64,000 bases of DNA from Nomia melanderi (Eukaryota > Arthropoda > Insecta > Hymenoptera > Halictidae). The position numbers were made by a program, and so were the translations under genes. Below the pieces are notes generated by a model, which was not told where the DNA came from, ran no database searches, and saw only the letters and a list, made by a program, of their open reading frames with translations. The stretch lies in contig NW_027475138.1 in the NCBI RefSeq assembly GCF_051020985.1, positions 3,720,001 through 3,784,000 of the forward strand. The letters are read 5' to 3'. Positions 11,600-23,349 of this stretch are shown piece by piece (the first letter of the stretch is position 1; each line of letters begins with the position of its first letter).

Positions 11600-12710
11600 C
11601 CGGACACTCAGGGTCGGGGAAAAATCCAATATATATCTGGTGATATCTCGGGTGCTATTAGAGATAGCGCAATAAACCAAAGTGAATTGTCTGCAGGAGG
11701 CCCTGGCGCATGAATCTGTGCAGCGGGAACGACCTCGGCCCACCAGGGGCAGAGAAAACCGCAGTCTCAGGGGGCCGGACACTCAGGGTCAGGGAAAAAT
11801 CCAATATATATCTGGTGATATCTCGGGCGCTATTAGAGATAGCGCAATAAATCAAAGTGCATTGTCTGTAGGAAGCCCTGGCGCATGAATCTGTGCAGCG
11901 GGAACGACCTCGGAACACCAGGGGCCGAGAAAACCACCGTCTCATGGGGCAGGACACTCAGGGTCAGTGAAAAATCCAATATATATGTGGTGATATCTCG
12001 GGTGCTATTACAGATAGCGCAATAAATCAAAGTGCATTGTCTGTAGGAGACGCTGGCGCATGAACCTGTTCAGCGGGAACGTTCTCGGACCACCAGGGGC
12101 CGAGAAAACGACCGTCTCATGGGGCCGGACGCTCAGGGTCAGTGAAAAATCCAATATATATCTGGTGATATCTCGGGTGCTATTAGAGATAGCGCAATAA
12201 ACCAAAGTGAATTATCTGCAGGACGCCCTTGCGCATGAATCTGTGCAACGGGAACGACCTCGGACCACCAGGGGCCGAGAAAACCACAGTCTCATGGGGC
12301 CGGATACTCAGGGTCAGGGGAAAATCCAATATAGATCTGGTGATATCTCGGGTGCTATTACAGATAGCGCAATAAATCATAGTGCATTGTCTGTAGGAGG
12401 CCCTGGCGCATGAATCTGGCCAGCGGGAACGACCTCGGACCACCAGGGGCCGAGAAAACCGCAGTCTCATGGGGCCGGACACTCAGGGTCGGGGAAAAAT
12501 CCAATATATATCTGGTGATATCTCGGGTGCTATTAGAGATAGCGCAATAAACCAAAGTGAATTGTCTGCAGGAGGCCCTGGCGCATGAATCTGTGCAGCG
12601 GGAACGATCTCGGACCATCAGGGGCCGAGACATCCACCGTCTCATGGGGCCGGACACTCAGGGTCAGGGAAAATTCCAATATATATCTGGTGATATCTCG
12701 GGTGCTATTA
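11600..12710. repeat. 32-monomer spaced block, left copy
   Basis: About six monomers that match 17200-18310 at a spacing of 5600 bp. Shared markers are the AACCTGTTCAGCGG monomer (about 12062 and 17662) and the GATCTCGGACCATC...GACATCCACC monomer (about 12606 and 18206). I noticed few differences, such as AAATTCC against AAAATCC near 12673. The match ends where this copy reads TTACAG and the other TTAGAG (about 12711 and 18311). Confidence 0.8.
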
Positions 12711-12859
12711 CAGATAGCGCAATAAATCAAAGTGCATTGTCTGTAGGAGACCCTGGCGCATGAATCTGTGCAGCGGGAACGACCTCGGACCACCAGGGGC
12801 CGAGAAAACCGCAGTCTCATGGGGCCGGACACTCAGGGTCAGGGAAAAATCCAATATAT

Positions 12860-15800
12860 ATCTGTTGATATCTCGGGCGCTATTACAGATAGCGCAATAA
12901 ATCAAAGTGCATTGTCTGTAGGAGACGCTGGCGCATGAACCTGTGCAGCGGGAACGTTCTCGGACCACCAGGGGCCGAGAAAACGACCGTCTCATGGGGC
13001 CGGACGCTCAGGGTCAGTGAAAAATCCAATATATATCTGGTGATATCTCGGGTGCTATTAGAGATAGCGCAATAAACCAAAGTGAATTATCTGCAGGAGG
13101 CCCTGGCGCATGAATCTGTGCAACGGGAACGACCTCGGACCACCAGGGGCCGAGAGAACCACAGTCTCATGGGGCCGGATACTCAGGGTCAGGGGAAAAT
13201 CCAATATAGATCTGGTGATATCTCGGGTGCTATTACAGATAGCGCAATAAATCATAGTGCATTGTCTGTAGGAGGCCCTGGCGCATGAATCTGGCCAGCG
13301 GGAACGACCTCGGACCACCAGCGGCCGAGAAAACCACCGTCTCATGGGGCCGGACACTCAGGGTCGGGGAAAAATCCAATATATATCTGGTGATATCTCG
13401 GGTGCTATTAGAGATAGCGCAATAAACCAAAGTGAATTGTCTGCAGGAGGCACTGGCGCATGAATCTGTGCAGCGGGAACGACCTCGGCCCACCAGGGGC
13501 AGAGAAAACCGCAGTCTCAGGGGGCCGGACACTCAGGGTCAGGGAAAAATCCAATATATATCTGGTGATATCTCGGGCGCTATTAGAGATAGCGCAATAA
13601 ATCAAAGTGCATTGTCTGTAGGAAGCCCTGGCGCATGAATCTGTGCAGCGGGAACGACCTCGGAACACCAGGGGCCGAGAAAACCACCGTCTCATGGGGC
13701 AGGACACTCAGGGTCAGTGAAAAATCCAATATATATGTGGTGATATCTCGGGTGCTATTACAGATAGCGCAATAAATCAAAGTGCATTGTCTGTAGGAGG
13801 CCCTGGCGCATGAATCTGTGCAGCGGGAACAACCTCGGACCACCAGGGGCCGAGAAAACCGCAGTCTCATGGGGCCGGACACTCAGGGTCAGGGAAAAAT
13901 CCAATATATATCTGGTGATATCTCGGGCGCTATTAGAGATAGCGCAATAAGCCAAAGGGAGTTATCTGCAGGAGGCCCTGGCGCATGCATCAGTGCAGCG
14001 GGAACGACCCCGGACCACCAGGGGCCGAGAAAACGACAGTCTCAAGGGGCCGGACACTCAGGGTCAGGGGAAAATCCAATATATATCTGGTGATATCTCG
14101 GGTGCTATTACAGATAGCGCAATAAATCAAAGTGCATTGTCTGTAGGAGGCCCTGGCGCATGAATCTGTGCAGCGGGAACGACCTCGGACCACCAGGGGC
14201 CGAGAAAACCACAGTCTCATGGGGCCGGACACTCAGGGTCAGGGGAAAATCCAATATATATCTGGTGATATCTCGGGTGCTATTACAGATAGCGCAATAA
14301 ATCAAAGTGCATTGTCTGTAGGAGGCCCTGGCGCATGAATCTGTGCAGCGGGAACGACCTCGGACCACCAGGGGCCGAGAAAACCACAGTCTCATGGGGC
14401 CGGACACTCAGGGTCAGGGGAAAATCCAATATATATCTGGTGATATCTCGGGTGCTATTAGAGATAGCGCAATAAATCAAAGTGCATTGTCTGCTGGAGG
14501 CCCTGGCGCATGCATCAGTGCAGCGGGAACGACCTAGGACCACCAGGGGCTCAGAAAACCACAGTCTCATGGGGCCGGACACTCAGGGTCAGGGGAAAAT
14601 CCAATATATATCTGGTGATATCTCGGGTGCTATTAGAGATAGCGCAATAAATCAAAATGCATTGTCTGTAGGAGGCCCTGGCGCATGAATCTGTGCAGCG
14701 GGAACGACCTCGGAACACCAGGGGCCGAGAAAACCACCGTCTCATGGGGCAGGACACTCAGGGTCAGTGAAAAATCCAATATATATCTGGTGATATCTCG
14801 GGTGCTATTACAGATAGCGCAATAAATCAAAGTGCATTGTCTGTAGGAGACGCTGGCGCATGAACCTGTGCAGCGGGAACGTTCTCGGACCACCAGGGGC
14901 CGAGAAAACGACCGTCTCATGGGGCCGGACGCTCAGGGTCAGTGAAAAATCCAATATATATCTGGTGATATCTCGGGTGCTATTAGAGATAGCGCAATAA
15001 ACCAAAGTGAATTATCTGCAGGAGGCCCTGGCGCATGAATCTGTGCAACGGGAACGACCTCGGACCACCAGGGGCCGAGAGAACCACAGTCTCATGGGGC
15101 CGGATACTCAGGGTCAGGGGAAAATCCAATATAGATCTGGTGATATCTCGGGTGCTATTACAGATAGCGCAATAAATCATAGTGCATTGTCTGTAGGAGG
15201 CCCTGGCGCATGAATGTGGCCAGCGGGAACGACCTCGGACCACCAGCGGCCGAGAAAACCACCGTCTCATGGGGCCGGACACTCAGGGTCGGGGAAAAAT
15301 CCAATATATATCTGGTGATATCTCGGGTGCTATTAGAGATAGCGCAATAAACCAAAGTGAATTGTCTGCAGGAGGCCCTGGCGCATGAATCTGTGCAGCG
15401 GGAACGACCTCGGCCCACCAGGGGCAGAGAAAACCGCAGTCTCAGGGGGCCGGACACTCAGGGTCAGGGAAAAATCCAATATATATCTGGTGATATCTCG
15501 GGCGCTATTAGAGATAGCGCAATAAATCAAAGTGCATTGTCTGTAGGAAGCCCTGGCGCATGAATCTGTGCAGCGGGAACGACCTCGGAACACCAGGGGC
15601 CGAGAAAACCACCGTCTCATGGGGCAGGACACTCAGGGTCAGTGAAAAATCCAATATATATGTGGTGATATCTCGGGTGCTATTACAGATAGCGCAATAA
15701 ATCAAAGTGCATTGTCTGTAGGAGGCCCTGGCGCATGAATCTGTGCAGCGGGAACAACCTCGGACCACCAGGGGCCGAGAAAACCGCAGTCTCATGGGGC

Positions 15801-17405
15801 CGGACACTCAGGGTCAGGGAAAAATCCAATATATATCTGGTGATATCTCGGGCGCTATTAGAGATAGCGCAATAAGCCAAAGGGAGTTATCTGCAGGAGG
15901 CCCTGGCGCATGCATCAGTGCAGCGGGAACGACCCCGGACCACCAGGGGCCGAGAAAACGACAGTCTCAAGGGGCCGGACACTCAGGGTCAGGGGAAAAT
16001 CCAATATATATCTGGTGATATCTCGGGTGCTATTACAGATAGCGCAATAAATCAAAGTGCATTGTCTGTAGGAGGCCCTGGCGCATGAATCTGTGCAGCG
16101 GGAACGACCTCGGACCACCAGGGGCCGAGAAAACCACAGTCTCATGGGGCCGGACACTCAGGGTCAGGGGAAAATCCAATATATATCTGGTGATATCTCG
16201 GGTGCTATTACAGATAGCGCAATAAATCAAAGTGCATTGTCTGTAGGAGGCCCTGGCGCATGAATCTGTGCAGCGGGAACGACCTCGGGCCACCAGGGGC
16301 CGAGAAAACCACAGTCTCATGGGGCCGGACACTCAGGGTCAGGGGAAAATCCAATATATATCTGGTGATATCTCGGGTGCTATTAGAGATAGCGCAATAA
16401 ATCAAAGTGCATTGTCTGCTGGAGGCCCTGGCGCATGCATCAGTGCAGCGGGAACGACCTAGGACCACCAGGGGCTCAGAAAACCACAGTCTCATGGGGC
16501 CGGACACTCAGGGTCAGGGGAAAATCCAATATATATCTGGTGATATCTCGGGTGCTATTAGAGATAGCGCAATAAATCAAAATGCATTGTCTGTAGGAGG
16601 CCCTGGCGCATGAATCTGTGCAGCGGGAACGACCTCGGAACACCAGGGGCCGAGAAAACCACCGTCTCATGGGGCAGGACACTCAGGGTCAGTGAAAAAT
16701 CCAATATATATCTGGTGATATCTCGGGTGCTATTACAGATAGCGCAATAAATCAAAGTGCATTGTCTGTAGGAGACGCTGGCGCATGAACCTGTGCAGCG
16801 GGAACGTTCTCGGACCACCAGGGGCCGAGAAAACGACCGTCTCATGGGGCCGGACGCTCAGGGTCAGTGAAAAATCCAATATATATCTGGTGATATCTCG
16901 GGTGCTATTAGAGATAGCGCAATAAACCAAAGTGAATTATCTGCAGGAGGCCCTGGCGCATGAATCTGTGCAACGGGAACGACCTCGGACCACCAGGGGC
17001 CGAGAGAACCACAGTCTCATGGGGCCGGATACTCAGGGTCAGGGGAAAATCCAATATAGATCTGGTGATATCTCGGGTGCTATTACAGATAGCGCAATAA
17101 ATCATAGTGCATTGTCTGTAGGAGGCCCTGGCGCATGAATGTGGCCAGCGGGAACGACCTCGGACCACCAGCGGCCGAGAAAACCACCGTCTCATGGGGC
17201 CGGACACTCAGGGTCGGGGAAAAATCCAATATATATCTGGTGATATCTCGGGTGCTATTAGAGATAGCGCAATAAACCAAAGTGAATTGTCTGCAGGAGG
17301 CCCTGGCGCATGAATCTGTGCAGCGGGAACGACCTCGGCCCACCAGGGGCAGAGAAAACCGCAGTCTCAGGGGGCCGGACACTCAGGGTCAGGGAAAAAT
17401 CCAAT
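12860..17405. repeat. 11-monomer (1925 bp) higher-order repeat, two full units plus edges
   Basis: 13555-15480 and 15480-17405 are two consecutive units of 11 monomers; the preceding 12860-13555 is the partial end of an earlier unit. Markers repeating every 1925 bp include CTCGGCCCACC with CTCAGGGGG (13486, 15411, 17336), AACAACCTCGG (13829, 15754), AACGACCCCGG (14004, 15929) and TGCTGGAGG (14491, 16416). One clear difference is A at 14364 and G at 16289. Another is GGCACTGG at 13450 against GGCCCTGG at 15375. The cycle is broken after about 17640, where monomers follow the 11.9-12.7 kb order. This is the clearest classical HOR in the window and looks recent. Confidence 0.9.
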
Positions 17406-18310
17406 ATATATCTGGTGATATCTCGGGCGCTATTAGAGATAGCGCAATAAATCAAAGTGCATTGTCTGTAGGAAGCCCTGGCGCATGAATCTGTGCAGCG
17501 GGAACGACCTCGGAACACCAGGGGCCGAGAAAACCACCGTCTCATGGGGCAGGACACTCAGGGTCAGTGAAAAATCCAATATATATGTGGTGATATCTCG
17601 GGTGCTATTACAGATAGCGCAATAAATCAAAGTGCATTGTCTGTAGGAGACGCTGGCGCATGAACCTGTTCAGCGGGAACGTTCTCGGACCACCAGGGGC
17701 CGAGAAAACGACCGTCTCATGGGGCCGGACGCTCAGGGTCAGTGAAAAATCCAATATATATCTGGTGATATCTCGGGTGCTATTAGAGATAGCGCAATAA
17801 ACCAAAGTGAATTATCTGCAGGACGCCCTGGCGCATGAATCTGTGCAACGGGAACGACCTCGGACCACCAGGGGCCGAGAAAACCACAGTCTCATGGGGC
17901 CGGATACTCAGGGTCAGGGGAAAATCCAATATAGATCTGGTGATATCTCGGGTGCTATTACAGATAGCGCAATAAATCATAGTGCATTGTCTGTAGGAGG
18001 CCCTGGCGCATGAATCTGGCCAGCGGGAACGACCTCGGACCACCAGGGGCCGAGAAAACCGCAGTCTCATGGGGCCGGACACTCAGGGTCGGGGAAAAAT
18101 CCAATATATATCTGGTGATATCTCGGGTGCTATTAGAGATAGCGCAATAAACCAAAGTGAATTGTCTGCAGGAGGCCCTGGCGCATGAATCTGTGCAGCG
18201 GGAACGATCTCGGACCATCAGGGGCCGAGACATCCACCGTCTCATGGGGCCGGACACTCAGGGTCAGGGAAAAATCCAATATATATCTGGTGATATCTCG
18301 GGTGCTATTA
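17200..18310. repeat. 32-monomer spaced block, right copy
   Basis: Copy of 11600-12710. Its left part is at the same time the end of the 11-monomer HOR, so the two repeat systems share monomers. That nesting shows the HOR unit was assembled from, or spread into, an already repeated stretch. Confidence 0.8.
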
Positions 18311-18410
18311 GAGATAGCGCAATAAACCAAAGTGAGTTATCTGCAGGAGGCCCTGGCGCCTGAAGCTGTGCAGCGGGAACGACCTCGGACCACCAGGGGC
18401 CGAGGAAAGC

Positions 18411-18430
18411 ACCGTCTCGAGGGGGCCGGA
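18411..18430 (+). repeat. CTCGAG-bearing +1 monomer variant, copy 1
   Basis: CTCATGGGGCC of the consensus reads CTCGAGGGGGCC, creating a CTCGAG hexamer at 18416-18421 and a one-base gain. The same monomer carries GCGCCTGAAGCTG upstream and CACTCTGGGCCAGG downstream, a linked set of variants that recurs in three other places. Confidence 0.85.
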
Positions 18431-18485
18431 CACTCTGGGCCAGGGAAAAATCCAATATATATGTGGTGATATCTCGGGTGCTATT

Positions 18486-19066
18486 ACAGATAACGCAATA
18501 AATCATAGTGCATTGTCTGTAGGATGCCCTGGCGCATGAATCTGGCCAGCGGGAACGACCTCGGACCACCAGCGGCCGAGAAAACCACCGTCTCATGGGG
18601 CCGGACACTCAGGGTCGGGGAAAAATCCAATATACATCTGGTGATATCTCGGGTGCTATTAGAGATAGCGCAATAAAACAAAGTGAATTGTCTGCAGGAG
18701 GCCCTGGCGCATGAATGTGTGCAGCGGGAACGACCTCGGACCACCAGGGGCCGAGAAAACCGCAGTCTCATGGGGCCGGACACTCAGGGTCAGGGGAAAA
18801 TCCAATATATATCTGGTGATATCTCGGGTGCTATTACAGATAGAGCAATAAATCAAAGTGCATTGTCTGTAGGAGGCCCTGGCGCATGAATCTGTGCAGC
18901 GGGAACGACCTAGGACCACCAGGGGCCGAGAAAACTACAGTCTCATGGTGCCGCACACTCAGGGTCAGGGGAAAATCCAATATATATCTGGTGATATCTC
19001 GGGTGCTATTAGAGATAGCGCAATAAACCAAGGTGAATTATCTGCAGGAGGCCCTGGCGCATGAAT
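18486..19066. repeat. Copy of 9560-10140 at 51-monomer spacing
   Basis: Shared private variants are AAAACAAAGTGAATTG (about 18676 and 9750), GAATGTGTGCAGCGG, TACAGATAGAGC and the CCTAGG...ACTACAG...GGTGCCGCAC monomer (about 18910 and 9984). The spacing is 8926 bp, which is 51 monomers plus the one-base gain at 18420. The first 300 bp also match 1510-1805, making three related copies. Confidence 0.75.
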
Positions 19067-21380
19067 CTGTGCAACGGGAACGACCCCGGACCACCAGGGG
19101 CCGAGAAAACGACAGTCTCAAGGGGCCGGACACTCAGGGTCAGGGGAAAATCCAATATATATCTGGTGATATCTCGGGTGCTATTACAGATAGCGCAATA
19201 AATCAAAGTGCATTGTCTGTAGGAGGCCCTGGCGCATGAATCTGTGCAGCGGGAACGACCTCGGACCACCAGGGGCCGAGAAAACCACAGTCTCATGGGG
19301 CCGGACACTCAGGGTCAGGGGAAAATCCAATATATATCTGGTGATATCTCGGGTGCTATTACAGATAGAGCAATAAATCAAAGTGCATTGTCTGTAGGAG
19401 GCCCTGGCGCATGAATCTGTGCAGCGGGAACAACCTCGGACCACCAGGGGCCGAGAAAACCGCAGTCTCATGGGGCCGGACACTCAGGGTCAGGGAAAAA
19501 TCCAATATATATCTGGTGATATCTCGGGCGCTATTAGAGATAGCGCAATAAGCCAAAGGGAGTTATCTGCAGGAGGCCCTGGCGCATGCATCAGTGCAGC
19601 GGGAACGACCTAGGACCACCAGGGGCCCAGAAAACCACAGTCTCATGGGGCCGGACACTCAGGGTCAGGGGAAAATCCAATATATATCTGGTGATATCTC
19701 GGGTGCTATTAGAGATAGCGCAATAAATCAAAGTGCATTGTCTGTAGGAGGCCCTGGCGCATGAATCTGTGCAGCGGGAACGACCTCGGAACACCAGGGG
19801 CCGAGAAAACCACCGTCTCATGGGGCAGGACACTCAGGGTCAGTGAAAAATCCAATATATATCTGGTGATATCTCGGGTGCTATTACAGATAGCGCAATA
19901 AAGCAAAGTGCATTGTCTATAGGAGACGCTGGCGCATGAACCTGTGCAGCGGGAACGTTCTCGGACCACCAGGGGCCGAGAAAACGACCGTCTCATGGGG
20001 CCGGACGCTCAGGGTCAGTGAAAAATCCAATATATATCTGGTGATATCTCGGGTGCTATTAGAGATAGCGCAATAAACCAAAGTGAATTATCTGCAGGAG
20101 GCCCTGGCGCATGAATCTGTGCAACGGGAACGACCTCGGACCACCAGGGGCCGAGAGAACCACAGTCTCATGGGGCCGGATACTCAGGGTCAGGGGAAAA
20201 TCCAATATAGATCTGGTGATATCTCGGGTGCTATTACAGATAGCGCAATAAATCATAGTGCAATGTCTGTAGGAGGCCCTGGCGCATGAATCTGGCCAGC
20301 GGGAACGACCTCGGACCACCAGCGGCCGAGAAAACCACCGTCTCATGGGGCCGGACACTCAGGGTCGGGGAAAAATCCAATATATATCTGGTGATATCTC
20401 GGGTGCTATTAGAGATAGCGCAATAAACCAAAGTGAATTGTCTGCAGGAGGCCCTGGCGCATGAATCTGTGCAGCGGGAACGACCTCGGACCACCAGGGG
20501 CAGAGAAAACCGCAGTCTCATGGGGCCGGACACTCAGGGTCAGGGAAAAATCCAATATATATCTGGTGATATCTCGGGTGCTATTAGAGATAGCGCAATA
20601 AATCAAAGTGCATTGTCTGTAGGAGGCCCTGGCGCATGAATCTGTGCAGCGGGAACGACCTCGGAACACCAGGGGCCGAGAAAACCACCGTCTCATGGGG
20701 CAGGACACTCAGGGTCAGTGAAAAATCCAATATATATCTGGTGATATCTCGGGTGCTATTACAGATAGCGCAATAAATCAAAGTGCATTGTCTGTAGGAG
20801 GCCCTGGCGCATGAATCTGTGCAACGGGAACGACCTAGGACCACCAGGGGCCGAGAAAACTACAGTCTCATGGTGCCGCACACTCAGGGTCAGGGGAAAA
20901 TCCAATATATATCTGGTGATATCTCGGGTGCTATTAGAGATAGCGCAATAAACCAAGGTGAATTATCTGCGAAAGGCCCTGGCGCATGAATCTGTGCAAC
21001 GGGAACGACCCCGGAACACCAGGGGCCGAGAAAACGACAGTCTCAAGGGGCCGGACACTCAGGGTCAGGGGAAAATCCAATATATATCTGGTGATATCTC
21101 GGGTGCTATTAGAGATAGCGCAATAAACCATAGTGAATTATCTGCAGGAGGCCCTGGCGCATGAATGTGTGCAGCGGGAACGACCTCGGACCACCAGGGG
21201 CCGAGAAAACCGCAGTCTCATGGGGCCGGACACTCAGGGTCAGGGAAAAATCCAATATACATCGGTTGATATCTCGGGCGCTATTACAGATAGCGCAATA
21301 AACCAAAGTGAATTATCTGCAGGAGGCCCTGGCGCATGAATCTGTGCAGCGGGAACGACCTCGGACCACCAGGGGCCGAG
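19067..21380. repeat. Mixed satellite segment built of 10-17 kb monomer types
   Basis: About thirteen monomers in phase with no insertion. They re-use types from the HOR region in another order: AACGACCCCGG with AAGGGGCC (19081), AACAACCTCGG (19429), the GGAACACC/GGGGCAGG and GAGACGCTGG pair (19790, 19923; 20665), and the CATAGTGC and CAGCGGCCGAG pair (20254, 20321). At 20969 CTGCAGGAGG is changed to CTGCGAAAGG. I found no long near-identical partner. Confidence 0.7.
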
Positions 21381-21460
21381 AAAACCACCGTCTCATGGGG
21401 CCGGACACTCAGGGTCAGGGAAAACGACCGTCTCATGGGGCCGGACGCTCAGGGTCAGTG
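21381..21460 (+). repeat. 40-bp internal duplication making a 215-bp hybrid monomer
   Basis: 21381-21420 and 21421-21460 are two adjacent 40-bp versions of the same monomer part (AAAAC...CTCAGGGTCAG). They differ at three positions: CACCG against GACCG, GACACTC against GACGCTC, and CAGGG against CAGTG. The second version is exactly the haplotype of the GTTCTCGG/CGACCG monomers elsewhere. This is the only large length change in the window. Confidence 0.95.
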
Positions 21461-21599
21461 AAAAATCCAATATATATCTGGTGATATCTCGGGTGCTATT
21501 AGAGATAGCGCAATAAACCATAGTGAATTATCTGCAGGAGGCCCTGGCGCATGAATGTGTGCAGCGGGAACGACCTCGGACCACCAGGGGCCGAGAAAA

Positions 21600-23320
21600 C
21601 CACCGTCTCATGGGGCCGGACACTCAGGGTCAGGGAAAAATCCAATATATATCTGGTGATATCTCGGGTGCTATTACAGATAGCGCAATAAATCAAATTG
21701 CATTGTCTGTAGGAGGCCCTGGCGCATAAATGTGGACAGCGGGAACGACCTCGGACCATCAGGGGCCGAGAAAACCACCGTCTCATGGGGCCGGACACTC
21801 AGGGTCAGGGGAAAATACAATATTTATCTGGTGATATCTTGGGTGCTATTACAGATAGCGCAATAAATCAAAGTGCATTGTCTGTAGGAGGTCCTGGCGC
21901 ATGAATCTGTGCAGCGGGAACGACCTCGGACCACCAGGGGCCGAGAAAACCACAGTCTCATGGGGCCGGACACTCAGGGTCAGGGAAAAATTCAATATAT
22001 ATCTGGTGATATCTTGGGTGCTATTAGAGATAGCGCAATAAACCAAAGTGAGTTATCTGCAGGAGGCCCTGGCGCATGAATCTGTGCAACGGGAACGACC
22101 TCGGACCACCAGGGGCCGAGAAAACCGCAGTCTCATGGGGCCGGACACTCAGGGTGAGGGAAAAATCCAATATGTATCTGGTGATATCTCGGGCGCTATT
22201 AGAGATAGCGCAATAAGCCAAAGGGAATTATCTGCAGGAGGCCCTGGCGCATGCATCTGTGCAGCGGGAACGACCTAGGACCACCAGGGACCGAGAAAAC
22301 CACCGTCTCATGGGGCCGGACACTCAGGGTCAGGGAAAAATCCAATATATATCTGGTGATATCTCGGGTGCTATTAGAGATAGCGCAATAAACGAAAGTG
22401 AATTATCTGCAGGAGGCCCTGGCGCATGAATTTGTGCAGCGGGAACGACCGCGGACCATCAGGGGCCGAGAAAACCACCGTCTCATGGGGCCGGACACTC
22501 TGGGTCAGCGAAAAATCCAATATATATGTGGTGATATCTCGGGTGCTATTACAGATAGCGCAATAAATCAAAGTGCATTGTCTGTAGGAGGCCCTGGCGC
22601 ATGAATCTGTGCAGCGGGAACGACCTCAGACCACCAGGGGCCGAGGAAACCACAGTCTCATGGGGCCGGACACTCAGGGTCAGGGAAAAATCCAATATAT
22701 ATCTGGTGATATCTTGGGTGCTATTAGATATAGCGCAATAAACCAAAGTGAATTATCTGCAGGAGGCCCTGGCGCATGAATCTGTGCAACTGGAACGACC
22801 TCGGACCACCAGGGGCCGAAAAATCCACAGTCTCATGGGGCCGGACACTCAGGGTCAGGGAAAAATCCAATATATATCTGGTGATATCTTGGGTGCTATT
22901 AGAGATAGCGTAATAAACCAAAGTGAATTATCTGCAGGAGGCCCTGGCGCAAGAATCTGTGCAGCGGGAACGACCTCGGACCACCAGGGGCCGAGACAAC
23001 AACCGTCTCATGGGGCCGGACACTCAGGGTCAGGGGAAAATCCAATATATATCTGGTGATATCTCGGGTGCTATTAGAGATAGCGCAATAAACCATAGTG
23101 AATTATCTGCAGGAGGCCCTGGCGCATGAATGTGTCCAGCGGGAACGACCACGGACCACCAGGAGCCGAGAAAACCGCAGTCTCATGGGGCCGGACACTC
23201 AGGGTCAGGGAAAAATCCAATATATATCTGTTGATATCTCGGGCGCTATTAGAGATAGCGCAATAAACCAAAGTGAATTATCTGCAGGAGGCCCTGGCGC
23301 ATGAATCTGTGCAGCGGGAA
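21600..23320. repeat. 10-monomer (1750 bp) higher-order unit, copy 1
   Basis: Matches 23350-25070 almost base for base. Markers include CAAATTGC (21692), GCATAAATGTGGACAGCGG (21725), GGTCCTGGCG (21890), GGGTGAGGG (22153), AATTTGTGCAGCGG (22430), a CGAAAAATCCACAG monomer (22818) and GCGCAAGAATCTG (22948). The two copies stand in direct tandem. Confidence 0.9.
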
Positions 23321-23349
23321 CGACCTCGGACCACCAGGGGCCGAGAAAA

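Noticed and set aside
18264..18608. Minus-strand frames of about 114 codons here, near 26879-27184 and near 59790-60134
   Set aside because: All three span the one-base gain of the CTCGAG monomer variant, which merely shifts the frame past the usual stop.
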